DNA of 64,000 nucleotides from Phytophthora hibernalis (GCA_012656075.1 JAAKBF010000203.1:62001-126000); one strand, 5' to 3'. Counted from the stretch's first letter, positions 53,385 to 64,000 are shown. The notes: generated from the letters alone by a model not told the origin. Program-made: numbers and translations.

Positions 53385-54305
53385 TGTGTCCTCGCGCCCC
53401 CTTCGGTCGCTTGAGCGCCTGGATGCGCTGACCGCCAACTATGGTACGCCGCTGCAGATCTATGACGAACCGCTGATTCACGACAACCGCTAACCGCCTT
53501 CTGTGCACGCTGTCGCCGGTCTTCCAGCAGTTGTACGCCATCAAGGCGCTGCCCAACGCGGGCCATCACCAAGACGATCACGGAGCTGTCCACGAGCGAC
53601 TCGACGACCAGGTCCATGGTGACGCTCTGGTCAAAGGCTGTGACCAGGTCCTTCAGCGCCGTGACGCTGGAGTTGTAGATGACCAGCCATGCTCAGCAAC
53701 TTGCATATGTGCTGATCGGTTGACGAGCTGCAGTCCGTCCTGTTGCAGCAGACGCGGCAAGTGATTCAAGATCGATCTTCCGTCCCAACCCGGGCCTCAG
53801 TTACGCCGACTCGGGATACAAGGTCCAACGTGATCGCCGGACCCGACACTAAGTTCGCCGCGGCTCCGTTCCGGATTGTCCAGGCCTACCGCAAGGCGCA
53901 GCACCATACATTTCATCATTTACATGACGCTGGTCGGAACCGTCGTGAACTTGCACTTCTGGTGCGAGTTCGTCACGGGATCTGCATCATTATTGTGCAG
54001 ATCAAGAAGCAAATCAGCAACAAGTTCGAGTTTGTGAACATTGAAGGTGGACAGTCCCTGCTGCAAGGACCAGGATCCCGTGAACGTACCCAAGATGTTG
54101 TGTAAAGCGTTCGATGAAGCCTGCAGAATCACAGTCTCGAGATGCCCCTGCACCTCTGCATGAAGAACGGTTACTTCATGACGGACCCGTTTGGCTGCCC
54201 GCTAAGAGGCAGTCAATGCGACGTACGGCCACTACATCTGCGTCGACGGTGGAGCACGAGACGTACGAGCGCCTGTACGCTAGCTGCGCGACGCTAATCA
54301 ACATG
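53385..54305 (+). pseudogene. Diaminopimelate decarboxylase (LysA-like) remnant
   Basis: Scattered frames on the plus strand read the landmarks of this family in order: an N-terminal YGTPLQIYDEPLIHDN (about 53438-53487); FQQLYAIKALPN, the PLP-lysine segment (about 53520-53560); DTKFAAAPFRIVQAYRKAQ (about 53845-53903); FWCEFVTG; IKKQISNKFEFVNIEGG (about 54001-54054); QDPVNVPKML (about 54070); LHLCMKNGYFMTDPFG (about 54152-54200); and TYGHYICVDGG (about 54221-54254). The enzyme makes lysine from meso-diaminopimelate using PLP. Several frameshifts, stops and a rearranged middle (53565-53800) make it non-functional. It lies far from other host genes, among transposons. Confidence 0.75.
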
Positions 54306-54812
54306 TAAATATCCCTGTAATAGACAACGAAGGAAATGCATATTTTTTCAAGCTCCTTCTAGATGAACAAGGTAAGCGTTTACGTATTTTACTGTGGCAA
54401 TCAACTGTTGGAATGGGAAATGGACCAGTGTATACATTATTTTAAACGATGTACGGCGCGCTACGTCCTTCTTCTCGCTCTGCTGACTCACGAAGTTGTT
54501 CAAGATTTATTTAAGAGATCCTGCTTTTTGTTCAAACTGCTTCCTGAAGTCGGGCATTAGCAAAGTAATGCATCTGACACCTGGAAGCGCTCCTCTGCAG
54601 TCCAGAGCATAACGAGCCGCGTGGTACCATTTCGATCAAGTGTAGTATCCAACGCGTAACCCGTCACCACTATCTTGTCGGCCCGAAACAAGTGCCTCCT
54701 ATTTGGGCAACAATTCGGCACGTGAAAGTCATTGCTGCAGCATGCGACGTGAAGGACTTGTCGTATTAGATTGAGAGGCTAACACAACGCACTTGAGAAT
54801 CAACAATTTAAT

Positions 54813-57375
54813 TCAAGTGAACGTGTTGGATTCAATATGGGCCTGCACGAAAGATGAAACAGCAGTTGACTTAGTTACCCCAAGGCGGACCGAATAACCT
54901 CCTGGGTGCATGGGGGTCGCGATCGGGGCTTGTTGAGGTGGCAGGCGACAATTTTCACTGCTACCACCGGAGAATACAAGTCGATCGCTGGTTTGCGGAA
55001 GACGAGGTGAGGGGCCTGTAGACGCTACTCGTCTTGAACTTGACTGCACGAGCTGACACTCATCACCATGAGTAAAGACCCTTCCACGGGTTGTCGACTG
55101 CGTAGGCGCGATTTCAACCTCATCAGTGGTCGGGTTCACAGGAGGGCAATTTTCGTCGGCAGGAGTAAACAGCACGCGTCTAGCTCGTGGAGTGGTTGGA
55201 GATTCTCTTTGCCCAGTTTGCGTTGATGTGTAGGTTCTTGGTCTCGTCAACGTACTTGCACGGCGGGCGTGGTTGTGCTCCGCACATGATCTGTCCGACG
55301 CCACTGGTGTTTCTAAATCACTTTCGCTGAATTCCGCTCTCATGTCGGCGAGATCTTCTTGCTCGTCGTCCTGATAGTGTACTTGACTCGTAGCAGCCTT
55401 GTCTCCCGCGTTCGAATACACGAAAGCTAGCTTTTCGACACGAGCTGGTTTCAGACGATTTCGCCGCTTGTTATGGATAAACCAGTGTACACTCCATGAA
55501 CACTCACTTGCTGCAGAGGATGTAGGTATACTCAGCACACGAGTAGCAAAACCTTGCAGTAGTGGAAACCTCGTACTTTTGAGCATCCACCAGTCCAACG
55601 GTGAGTCGTTTGAGTTTATTTCGCGCTCTTCTGATTTCAAAGACTTCTTCATTCGAACAAACGCAAGAATTGCCTTCGGAAAAGAGTTTGGGTTTGAATC
55701 CGAGGGTATACCGACGCGTGAGGCAAAGTCAACACACGCGTCAACTGCTTTACCTAAATCATTGTCTTCAACCGCTTCAATGGTCTCCAGTAAAAATGCC
55801 GCGAGAATGGAATGGATTCACGCTTGAGAGTGCTCCAACGCGATCTAATCTGAACTCGAATTGTAGTAAGGATACCAGAAGCAACATCATCTGTCTCGCG
55901 ACTGTAGATAGTGTTATTTTGCAGCGTGTGGAGATAGTGATACACCATGGAGAGACAACATCCATCCTTTTCAAGGTGACCAAGTGCCTTGATAACAGGA
56001 TTGAGCAGTCTCAACACTGCCCTGGCGCTCGCCCAAAATGTGCTGTCGGCCAAAATCGTTTCAATCTGGTTCAGCTTAGTCGAATCATCACTGTACCGCG
56101 CCAAAAGATCCTGGTTGGAGAAAACCTCGCGAAGCACCTCTTCATTATTCACCACACTGGAAATGCAATTATTGCTTGAGTACCAGCGCGTTGCCACTGG
56201 GAGTACCAGCGCACGACGGCGTTGGCGAGTGCCGAAATGCGTGCGTTGCTTAGCTCTAAAATTATATAGTAGGGCTGTTCGTACACGTACAAATTTGGTG
56301 ACTGCAACAGCTTTCTTGAGCACCTTTCCCAAGAATGCAATTCCAAACATGTCTTTCAGCAGCAAGTTCATCGTGTGAGCGGAGCAACCGTTGCAAGTCA
56401 ATCCGGGCGTTTTGTCCATCAATATCCCCACGACTTCCGCATGTTGGAAGCATTATCCGAAACAACACCGCATACAGACCCCTTTCCGGCGACGCCTTCA
56501 ACTTCGCGGATGACCTTGGCCAATGAAGACGCCATGTACTCTCCTGTGTGTTTCTTATCTCGGCAATGGACGGACGATCAAAACATCGGCCGAATGAACG
56601 GAGATGGAACCATAAAGTTGACGATACTCTCACTGTTAGGATCTCTTCATCCATCGCAGACGATCACCACGTACTCTTGTTCCTTCAGCACTTCGATGAC
56701 ATTGGCCACTTCCTCGGCGTATACACTGTCAAGAAGCGTACTCGATAAATCTTGGCGTGTTGGAAGCGTCATATCAGGGCGATACTTTTCGATGACACGA
56801 AATGGAATACCGGACGAGTAAAATGCTTTGGCAACCTCAAGGTAGAACTCTTTTTTCAGCAAGGCAGACAGGACCCATGACTGCACGGCAAGTATCAGTA
56901 CGCGCACGTTTCGATGGCGTATGTGGCTCGTTGGAATCTTCCCGGGTTGCTTGCTGGGGTTGGCGGATATCTCCCACGGACTTCGGCGGGTGCTGTGGGA
57001 TAGCGTCGGATGTGCAGTCGAAGGCTTTTCTTGGGTTGGGCGTGTCGAATCATCTTGTGGCAGTATTTGCACTCAACATCGGGGTGCTGCTTCTTCGGCG
57101 TGGCCCACCGCGGAACTACCGTGATAAATTCTTTCCACACGCCGACGGAAGGGCGTCCAACCCCATTGTCTTCAATGCTCACGTTGCTGGGATCCTCTTC
57201 CATACGCTGGGTTACCCAGCCTGGGTATCGTTGACGTGGCCCCTGGTGCTGTTTGAATATGAGAAGAATCCAAGCGAGCTTCCAAAAGCTTTGAGCTTTG
57301 GTCCAAAGCTTTTGAAGCTCGCTTGATTCTTGAAAGATCGCAAGTTGAGCTTTGGTCCAAAAGCTTTGGACCAAA
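54813..57375 (-). mobile_element. BED-type hAT transposase, frameshifted
   Basis: From 57375 downward: a BED zinc-finger region (VWKEFITVVPRWA, then ECKYCHKMIRHAQPKKSLRL and HIRRYP; about 57160-57030); a DUF659-type segment (FYLEVAKAFYSSGIPFRVIE, 56850-56660); the catalytic hAT core (DKTPGLTCNGCSAHTMNLLL, 56410; LVLPVATRWYSSNNCISSVV, about 56210); and the C-terminal dimerisation motif (ATRVLSIPTSSAASECSWSV, then HNKRRNRLKPARVEKLAFVY; about 55540-55400). A long polar tail ends at 54813. Frames change near 56650, 56440 and 55750. The order and motifs are diagnostic of hAT; terminal repeats were not identified. Confidence 0.85.
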
Positions 57376-57393
57376 GCTCAACTTGCGACTTTC
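57268..57393. repeat. Two adjacent hairpins with AAGCTTT cores
   Basis: The first palindrome (57268-57328) has arms AAGCGAGCTTCCAAAAGCTT and its near-complement. The second (57332-57393) has arms TCGCAAGTTGAGCTTTGGTC and its complement around AAAAGCTTT. Both share GAGCTTTGGTCCAAA. They lie at the 5' end of the hAT coding region. Confidence 0.85.
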
Positions 57394-57539
57394 CAATATT
57401 TCTGCCACATTTATGTTACACAAATGGTATTAACTCTAATAACTGGTATTAAACTGGTATTAACGGTATATGGTAATACCTCGGTTACGATTTGACCCAC
57501 TGCGCCACTTTACAAAGGCTGGCGATACCGCCCATGTGT

Positions 57540-57915
57540 CCAAACAGATTTAGGGGAAATAAACATGCCCAATGCCCATGAATCGGTGAAACATGGGCAA
57601 ACATGGGGATAAATGACGGATAGATTACAGCAGCATCGTAATATATTGCTAGCATGTTTTGACATGTGGGGAAACCTGTAGAAACATGTTGACAGGACGA
57701 GCTGCAAATTCAAGACTGATTGAGATGTCGGAATGTCGGAAGCGGATACCCTTGTGTAGATCATGTTTTAAAACTATCTTCCTGACTTGAATGGCGGCCA
57801 ACGCACAAGTCAACAACATGGCCAAACCTGGAAGAACATGCACCTGGGCATGTTTCGAGTCAAAACATGGAAAACATGGGTGAAACATGGCAGCCCGCAA
57901 ATTGAAACATGTAAC
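57540..57915. repeat. CATG-rich imperfect repeat, block 1 (3' of MULE-Ulp1)
   Basis: Many copies of ACATG(G/T) spaced 8-20 bases, for example GTGAAACATGGGCAAACATG at 57586 and ACATGGAAAACATGGGTGAA at 57864. On the gene strand it reads CCATGTTT(N). It lies just after the stop of the gene at 57951-62072. Confidence 0.75.
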
Positions 57916-59609
57916 ATGTATTAAGGCACTTAGCAAAATTCGACCTTAGCTCACTGCTCTTCGTTCTCGTTGCTGTTGCTAAAATTCACCACCGTCTGCA
58001 AGATATCCCAACGACGGCACAGCAGACCATCCTCCGTGTAGTCGTTGCCTGCCTCCTTGTCAACCCGGCGCCAGAAGAACACGCAGACGAACAACCCGCA
58101 ATTATCGCTGTCTTTCTGGATTGGGTTTGAACAGAAATAACCTGGTGTTCACTAGAGAGACCTCGATTGACCAACTCGTGTGCCAACGCCTCCAGTAAGT
58201 TGTAGTTCGCCCGCTTGTTCATGCTATCATAGCAGTAGATCAACCTTTTCGTCTTGGCAATCACCAGGCACGTCCAGTGGCTCGCATTGATGTTCAGAGG
58301 CATGAAAATCAGGTCTTCCGCTGCCGACGACACCAAACTCAGCGTAGTGGGGAGATGCGCTTGCCATTGTTTTTCGACGGGGCGGGAGTTTTCGAGGCTG
58401 GCAGGAAAATGGTCGTGTTGTTTTTGTACTTTGACGCGAGTGTGAAGCCAAAAGCTTGAATCAAGTTGTCGTTAAACCACGTTCCGCTGCGTGCACAGTT
58501 GATGTGACTCCACTCCAATTCGAAACCCTCGCCATACCCGGTGAGTCTTTCATTGGGCCATGTACTTATCAGTCGCTCTGCAAGCTCAGCCACTCCTACA
58601 TCCGCAAACTTTGTGTCCATGTGTGTCATTATCCACGGAAAGCACTGCATTCCTTTTACGCACGTAGCAGTCATAGTCCATATATACTGCATAGCCATCA
58701 GCTGCCGTTGCGTACAGTCACCCACACCGTCGACTTCAGCGACCCAGCACTCTTCACTCGAGTCGGCAGGGGTGGACACGTCCATGATGTCACCAAAGGG
58801 AGCTGCGCGCTCCATCATGTCCAATGCATTCGTGACTACGGTCTCCGGGAGCTTATACGACGCGCACATATACTTGGGGACCCGTTTAACAATGTTCATC
58901 GTTTTTGCTTTGTGTCCACGGTATTTCTCTTCAAAAGTTCTCAAAAATGAGGACAGCTCTTTCAGAGGCGGTTTGCAGCATTTCAGGTACTCCTCCACCT
59001 TCACGACATCCTCCCCGCGTAATGCATTTCTGTGCTTCGCGCCGATATTGTACTCCTTCCGTTCTTCGCTGACTTTTGCCTGTTCAGCAGCTCTGTTGTT
59101 GTTTGGCCGTCCCACACGCCTGGCTCGAGGGTTGAACGGGCCAATTTCCAACGCAGACGCGGCCTCCTCTGCTGCTTCCGTGGACTAATTGGACGTCCGC
59201 CGCTTCTTCTGACCACCCCCACGCTTTTTCTTTCGACTCGGAGCATCTTTCTTTTCTTCTGCTTGCGTAGCTGTCACTGTTTGAGTCGGTGCGACTATTG
59301 TTGGCATCAGGTCTTCATCTGACACCGAAGGTTTCTCACTGACTTTGGCTGACCCAGTCACTGAAATGTCGCCTTGCCTCAAGTTGCCCCACCACGTCTC
59401 AAGACCGTCGAGGGCTGCTTGAAACCTGGCCTCTGGGAGCTCTGTCATGTCAGACGTGATGCGACTGAAAACACTCTGCGCACTCTTATACTTGTCGTGT
59501 TCAGTCATCTGCTTCTTGCGCTTCACATCATCTTGACCCGTACTGATACGAATCGGAATATCGACGTCGATCAGGTCTTCATCCAGAGTTCCAACACGCA
59601 GCCATCTGT

Positions 59610-59735
59610 ACATGGTAAAACATGGGCAAACATGGAGAAAACATGGTTCAGACGTGGGAAAACATGGCGAATTATGGTTAGCATGGTGAAAACATGGATG
59701 TGAAACATGGCAAACCATAGTAACACATGGAGACA
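59610..59735. repeat. CATG-rich imperfect repeat, block 2 (likely intron)
   Basis: Lies between the SWIM-finger part and the downstream RWLRVGTLDEDL part of the MULE-Ulp1 gene, so it is probably an intron. GGTAAAACATGGGCAAACAT and AAAACATGGATGTGAAACAT show the same unit as the other blocks. Confidence 0.75.
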
Positions 59736-60689
59736 CGTGGCTTATCGACGCGTACGGAATCGTCAGCATACCGGCAACGTGCTTGCGATACGTCATGGCG
59801 TGATGACACGGCAGGTGCATGGTGTTAGCGAACTCGCACGTACAAGTCCAGTTGAACTTGTCAACACGATGCAAGCGACCATCGCGGCGCATCACCACAA
59901 ATAACTCTTCATCTTCCACGGCGTAACTGCGAATTGAGACAGAATCGACAGCAAACTTGTAATCAGGCAGGAAAATATCTGCAACCCACTCGCTCGTCAT
60001 TCCCAGCAGCTGGTTCATTTCGTCGTCGAAGGTGATGTTGCGAGCCGTCCTTGCTTCATTACACAAGCGACGTACTCGTCTTCTCGACGGCGCTGGTACC
60101 TGATGACAGTTTCCAAGCACTCCTTCATCGACATCGAGCTGTCGAGGTCAGCCTTCATCTTACCGAATAAGTTCTCGAGGCGGTTGTTCGTGTTGTTCCG
60201 GAAGTGAGGCAAGTTGTAGCGTCACCCACATCTCCGTACAAGCCGTCCAGTTTGTGTCGAAGCAACCCCACAACGCGTCACACTCGCCACGAAACGCCAA
60301 ACCCTTAAACTCATCCGCGTGATGCTGAAGTTCATCCTCAGCCTTTGCGTAAATCATATTAGCCACGCAGAAATCCATCTGCTTCAGAACACTGCTCGGG
60401 TATGTACCATAGCGCTTGTCGTTGCGAATGGCCCCACGGAGCCACTTAATCACGTGAAAGTGACACAGTAAAATCCATGCATCCGGAAACATGCGCTTCA
60501 AGACGTCGATCTCGTTGAGATCCTTGTCCACCATAATAACCTTCGTTTTTGTCACTCATTCACAGACTGAAAGTGCTCAATGACCTTCACCATGTGCCAG
60601 TCTGCGTTGCGCTCGATCACAGAGTGCTGGACCGCTTGGCCGTTGCCGAACTGATCCATCGTCATGAGGGTACAAAGTTGGTAGTTGTA

Positions 60690-60798
60690 CCTGAACAGAC
60701 ATTTCATCACAAAAAACACAGTCGAAACATGGCGGCACATAGGAAACATGGTCAGACGTATGAAAACATACCAAAACATGGAGCAGCGAAGCGTCTAC
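60690..60798 (-). repeat. CATG-rich imperfect repeat, block 3 (intron of MULE-Ulp1)
   Basis: A clear intron: the donor GTAGACGC follows ACCAACAG, and the acceptor TGTTCAG precedes GTACAACTACC, restoring HKTNRYNYQL in frame. The intron holds CCATGTTTTGGTATGTTTTC and further CATGTTTC units on the gene strand. Confidence 0.8.
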
Positions 60799-62097
60799 CT
60801 GTTGGTCTTGTGTGTGCAGTCCACCAGCAACAACTCCGGAAACCTAGCGTACATCTTCCGCATGTACTGCGTACTGATTGAAACGCAGCCGTCTGGCCTC
60901 GACTGTTTTCATCTATGGACGCAACGTTACCATCTGCGGCCATGTGGAAGTTCACCAGCATGGTCTTCATCACTTAGCGGGCTGCCTGTCAGACATAAGC
61001 AGCAAACTCATTAGATTCACAGTCGGTATCGCACTAGCAATCCTTGCGCGTACCCGACTTCTTGATCTTGGCTATTAAGTTGTACACATCTTGAATGTCG
61101 ACGCGGTGCGGAGTCTTCTCCCGAATGTGATCGTAAATCCTACTCGGCTTGGTCCCACTTGCAACCATCAACTCCACGTCGCTCATGATTGGTGAATCGT
61201 CCGGTAAACGACGCACAGAAGGGTACGAATCGTAGATGGCCTTTTCAACAGGATGGTTATGCCCATAGAAAGCAAGTTGAACTTGGACGCACCACTTACC
61301 GCTCTTCCGACGCTCGAGTTGTGCCACGAACCGCATGTTACACCCAGTTCCATTAACATCTTGACGCGGCCGCTGCCCTTTCGATCGAGTGCGTGGTTTC
61401 CATCCATGAGTGCAGATACACACACGCTTAAATGGATTCAACTTTTCAGGAACGAGAGGGATGGCAGACACTCTTTTCCCGCGTGCCGTTTCATTCTTCT
61501 GATCAGGAAATTCCGCAGCCGGACGTTCAGTGTCTCGCAAACGGCCAAGACAACCCAGTTCTCTCGCTGGTACTCCTCGAGAAATTGCTCAAACCGCTTC
61601 CAGCTCCGGTGATAGCGCTGGAGCTCGGCTACAAAATATAGTCGCGCAGCACAGTCTGAGAACGCTCGCTTACGCGTAGATGATGTATTCCCTGACGTAC
61701 TAGCACTTGCAGTGCTTTCGTCGCGACTTTCAGTCCACAAACTGTCGTCACTGTCAATATCGTCTCCGTGCTGTGCAAAATTCTCTCCTTGTTCTTCTTC
61801 ACGATCAGCTACTTTTTCTTCTTGTTCTTCTTCTCTCCCAGCATATTTTTCTTCATATCGGTCAGCGTCATCCCCGAATGACGCCTCGTCACGAGTCAGC
61901 GCTCGCGTATCTTGAGCGGGTGGAATCGTGTCGCCGTCAGAGTCGCTGCTGGCTGACTCCATTAGATCGCCTTCGTCATTATCTACACTGTTGCTCGCAG
62001 CCAGCTCTGCTTCCTTTTCCTCCTCTCTTTCATTGCACGCAGGATGGGCCCGGTCTTCTTTGTGCGAGCCATCTTCTTGCTAGATAGTTGTGAATGC

Positions 62098-62160
62098 TAA
62101 ACAAAACATGGCAGAAAACATGGGTCACACATGGTGGAAACACAGTTAGAAACTGGCAGA
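62098..62160. repeat. CATG-rich imperfect repeat, block 4 (5' of MULE-Ulp1)
   Basis: AAACAAAACATGGCAGAAAA followed by CATGGGTCACACATGGTGG, just upstream of the start codon at 62072. Probably a 5'-leader intron or promoter repeat. Confidence 0.65.
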
Positions 62161-62749
62161 AGAACCCTCAAAGACGCCACCATGCGTCTCCATGTACATG
62201 TACAGCAGCAGAGGCGTACACGTGAAGCGGTGAGAAGCGGAAGCGGCAGCTGTCTGAAAGACCTGCGCAAGTACAAACATAAGCCCGATTAGATGAATGA
62301 GATCACAGCTCTTCATTCAGCGCCTGGCGTACCTCGCGACGCGACTCAATTCACCTTCTCGATGCGGCTGTGTGATGTACTAGTGCGGCGGTACGTGCCT
62401 TATCTGCGTCAGCGGTTGCGGGGACTCTAACGTCGGGGCAGTGGCGAGGAGAAACGCTGGTAGCGGCGACCGTGGTGCCGTGATACGGGGTGTCCTTGAG
62501 TAGAGACGCGTCGACCGTGGAGCAGGGACACGCGGACTTCTCTGCGCCGTTGGACGGGGGTGGTGCATGCTGGGGTACTGGAGAGCGAGCGACGCTTGTG
62601 TGGGCGACTTCGGAGCGCTTCGGGCTGGGCAGAGCTCACGGGGCTGCAACAGATGCGGGAGGGAGGCTTCTCGCTCGAACGACGCGTGGCAGAAATGAGT
62701 GCCGTCAAATTTTGCAAAATAAAACTGCAAGACAAATAAAAAATTACAA
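62161..62749. other. No supported gene
   Basis: Frames on both strands (for example 62380-62783) are low-complexity P/S/R- or G/R-rich and without domains. It probably belongs to the 5' side of the MULE-Ulp1 element. Confidence 0.4.
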
Positions 62750-62803
62750 ACATGGCCAAATATGTTTCAAAACAGGTCTGCACATGGGCAAGGATACATG
62801 GGC
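62750..62803. repeat. CATG-rich imperfect repeat, block 5
   Basis: CATGGCCAAATATGTTTCAA and CACATGGGCAAGGATACATG. It may mark the other edge of the MULE-Ulp1 element or another leader intron. Confidence 0.55.
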
Positions 62804-63479
62804 GGTAGATTTACCGCTTTACAAAACAAAAATAATTCCCACAAACTCGGTCATTTTCATACCGAAAGTCGGATGTCAAATGTCATTCTTAAGAACGGTA
62901 CGGTGTGGGAATTTGGTCCAATTTCCTCTTTTAAAGTGGCCTGGGTATCGACCTTTACTCGTTGCAAGTTGCAACTTGCAACCTGGTACAGTAGACTGGA
63001 TATAAAATCCAGAGAACAAATATCGACCATGAGCACGCATGTTGTCCGGTTGGTTGGCTGCAGTGCATAAAACAAATAGTGCCACAATGCGGTGGTCTTT
63101 CTTTTAGTTGTGGAGCTATTTCTCCAGTGTATGTATTCGTAGTATCCAATCTGAGGACAGGAGCACGACCTTCAACACAAAACAGCCCTCTGCTTAGGGT
63201 TATTCTTTCAAAATGAGTGATCATCGAGAAGTAACTATGTATCAATTGCTCCATACTTCCGTGTGCTCATGCGAGCATCACTACAACTCTTTTCACCTTG
63301 AGGTGAGAAGTTGCGCCGCGCAAACAAGATGGCAGCATTTCTCCGACTACTATTTTAATAGTATTAAAATACCACTTCTTTTCCAGGTCGGATATTATTA
63401 TAATATGTACCAAGTCAAATACCGGTATAACCGGTTCAGACAAAATACATGTACGCAGGTGGTTTTGTGGACTTTTGTA

Positions 63480-63634
63480 CAGTAATGTGCGTCAATAAGG
63501 AACAGGGTATCAACTAATATCCTTTGAAATATTATACATCTGTCTGTAAGGAACATCTCTATGCGGATTGTGGGCGCCTATACCCTCCTTAATTATGTAC
63601 ATATCAGGTGTTCCCTATTCACGCACATTACTGT
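63480..63634. mobile_element. 155-bp TA-flanked MITE
   Basis: The left end CAGTAATGTGCGTCAATAAG and the right end CTATTCACGCACATTACTG are near-perfect inverted repeats of about 25 bp. Both are bordered by TA. Too short to code; Tc1/mariner-like by target site. Confidence 0.85.
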
Positions 63635-63636
63635 AT

Positions 63637-64000
63637 TCGCCCAATAAAATGGACATCCTTCAGTTAAATATAGCTGAGGGATAGTCGACGTCACTGGAAG
63701 TTTGTATTGGGTCTGAACTAAACGACCTCCACAAATTGATGCGATATAAAAGCACTGAGTCAGTGCTTTCAATTACATGTATCACAATCCTTTAGACAAA
63801 TCCCAAATCTCAGTGAAATTCACTTACATGTATGAGAGTGACTAAATCCACAACAAAAGAGCCGGTGTGCTGACTTGGTGTTTGTAAGTGGCCCTGAAAG
63901 ATGATTACAAGACCTTTTTCTACTACAAACATGAGGAGGGGGTGAAAGCAAAGAGCTCGGCAAGCCGAAACAACCCCTGTGGTTTAAAGATCCGTGTGCG
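63637..64000. other. No supported gene
   Basis: No frame or repeat with recognisable features before the window ends. Confidence 0.4.

Larger units (their letters stand above)
57951..62072 (-). mobile_element. MULE transposase fused to a Ulp1/C48 cysteine peptidase
   Basis: Starts at 62072 (MARTKKTGPILRAMKERREE). An acidic region leads to a FAR1/GCM-like DNA-binding block (NPFKRVCICTHGWKPR, TGCNMRFVAQLERR, YGHNHPV; 61440-61250). The MULE core follows: VDCTHKTNR (Asp) with an intron at about 60798-60690 leading to YNYQLCTLMTMDQFGNGQAV; VDKDLNEIDVLKRMFPDAW (second Asp) and LLCHFHVIKWL. Next are RLENLFGKMKADL (Glu region), a SWIM finger (CTCEFANTMHLPCHHAM, 59845), and finally the Ulp1-type peptidase: GTWFNDNLIQAFGF (58470), NASHWTCLVI (His), CYDSMN (Asp) and DNCGLFVCVF (Cys), ending at 57951. 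Frame breaks lie near 61500, 60550, 60200, 59150, 58340 and 58110. In plants, Kaonashi MULEs also carry a ULP1-like domain; this is an oomycete counterpart. Confidence 0.8.

Noticed and set aside
57540..57915. CRISPR-like array because of regularly spaced CATG units
   Set aside because: The units are short, imperfect and irregularly spaced, with no unique spacers, in a eukaryotic transposon context.

Overview
This window looks like nuclear DNA of an oomycete, most likely a Peronosporales species such as Phytophthora. The evidence is short introns with GT/AG borders, compact genes with very short intergenic gaps, stramenopile-like housekeeping proteins, a flagellar axoneme gene (SPAG6), and dense oomycete-type transposon debris (MULE, hAT, Helitron, Ty3/gypsy, Tc1-like). 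Species assignment is inference.

The left part (about 0.2-9 kb and 19-29 kb) carries the host genes. In order they are: a LEA-2/Tag1-like membrane protein; a disrupted lysine-rich gene; a six-exon gene with an N-terminal zinc module and a C-terminal RAP domain; a PDCD2-like ribosome-biogenesis factor; the MICOS subunit MIC10; a second LEA-2/Tag1-like paralogue; an SLC35B-type nucleotide-sugar transporter; SPAG6/PF16; a small coiled-coil protein; mitochondrial ribosomal protein bL9; a five-exon O6-alkylguanine-DNA alkyltransferase; an RsuA/RluB-type pseudouridine synthase; and a SET-domain histone methyltransferase. Several encode mitochondrial or RNA-modification functions, but they are not an operon. 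Two divergent pairs (PDCD2L/MIC10 and coiled-coil/bL9m) share very short promoters with an identical CCAAT-type 12-mer.

Between and after these genes lie repeats: a degraded MULE (9.7-11.3 kb), a chromo/OTU-like remnant (12.2-13.6 kb), a Tc1-like transposase (15.0-16.2 kb), several TA-flanked MITEs, a large AT-rich hairpin, and a minisatellite beside a scrambled duplication (26.7-27.3 kb). From about 29.9 kb to the end the DNA is almost entirely transposon: Helitron pieces on both strands, a MULE with a zinc knuckle, a Ty3/gypsy chromovirus-like element (40.1-46.1 kb), further gypsy fragments, a decayed diaminopimelate decarboxylase gene (53.4-54.3 kb), a BED-hAT element, and a 4.1-kb MULE whose product ends in a Ulp1/C48 peptidase and whose introns are filled with a CATGTTT-type repeat.

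Many conserved genes contain one or two single-base breaks, often in short homopolymer runs, although both flanks of the break still read as good protein. This pattern suggests assembly errors at least as much as pseudogenes. Transposon genes also carry frank stops and large losses and look truly decayed.
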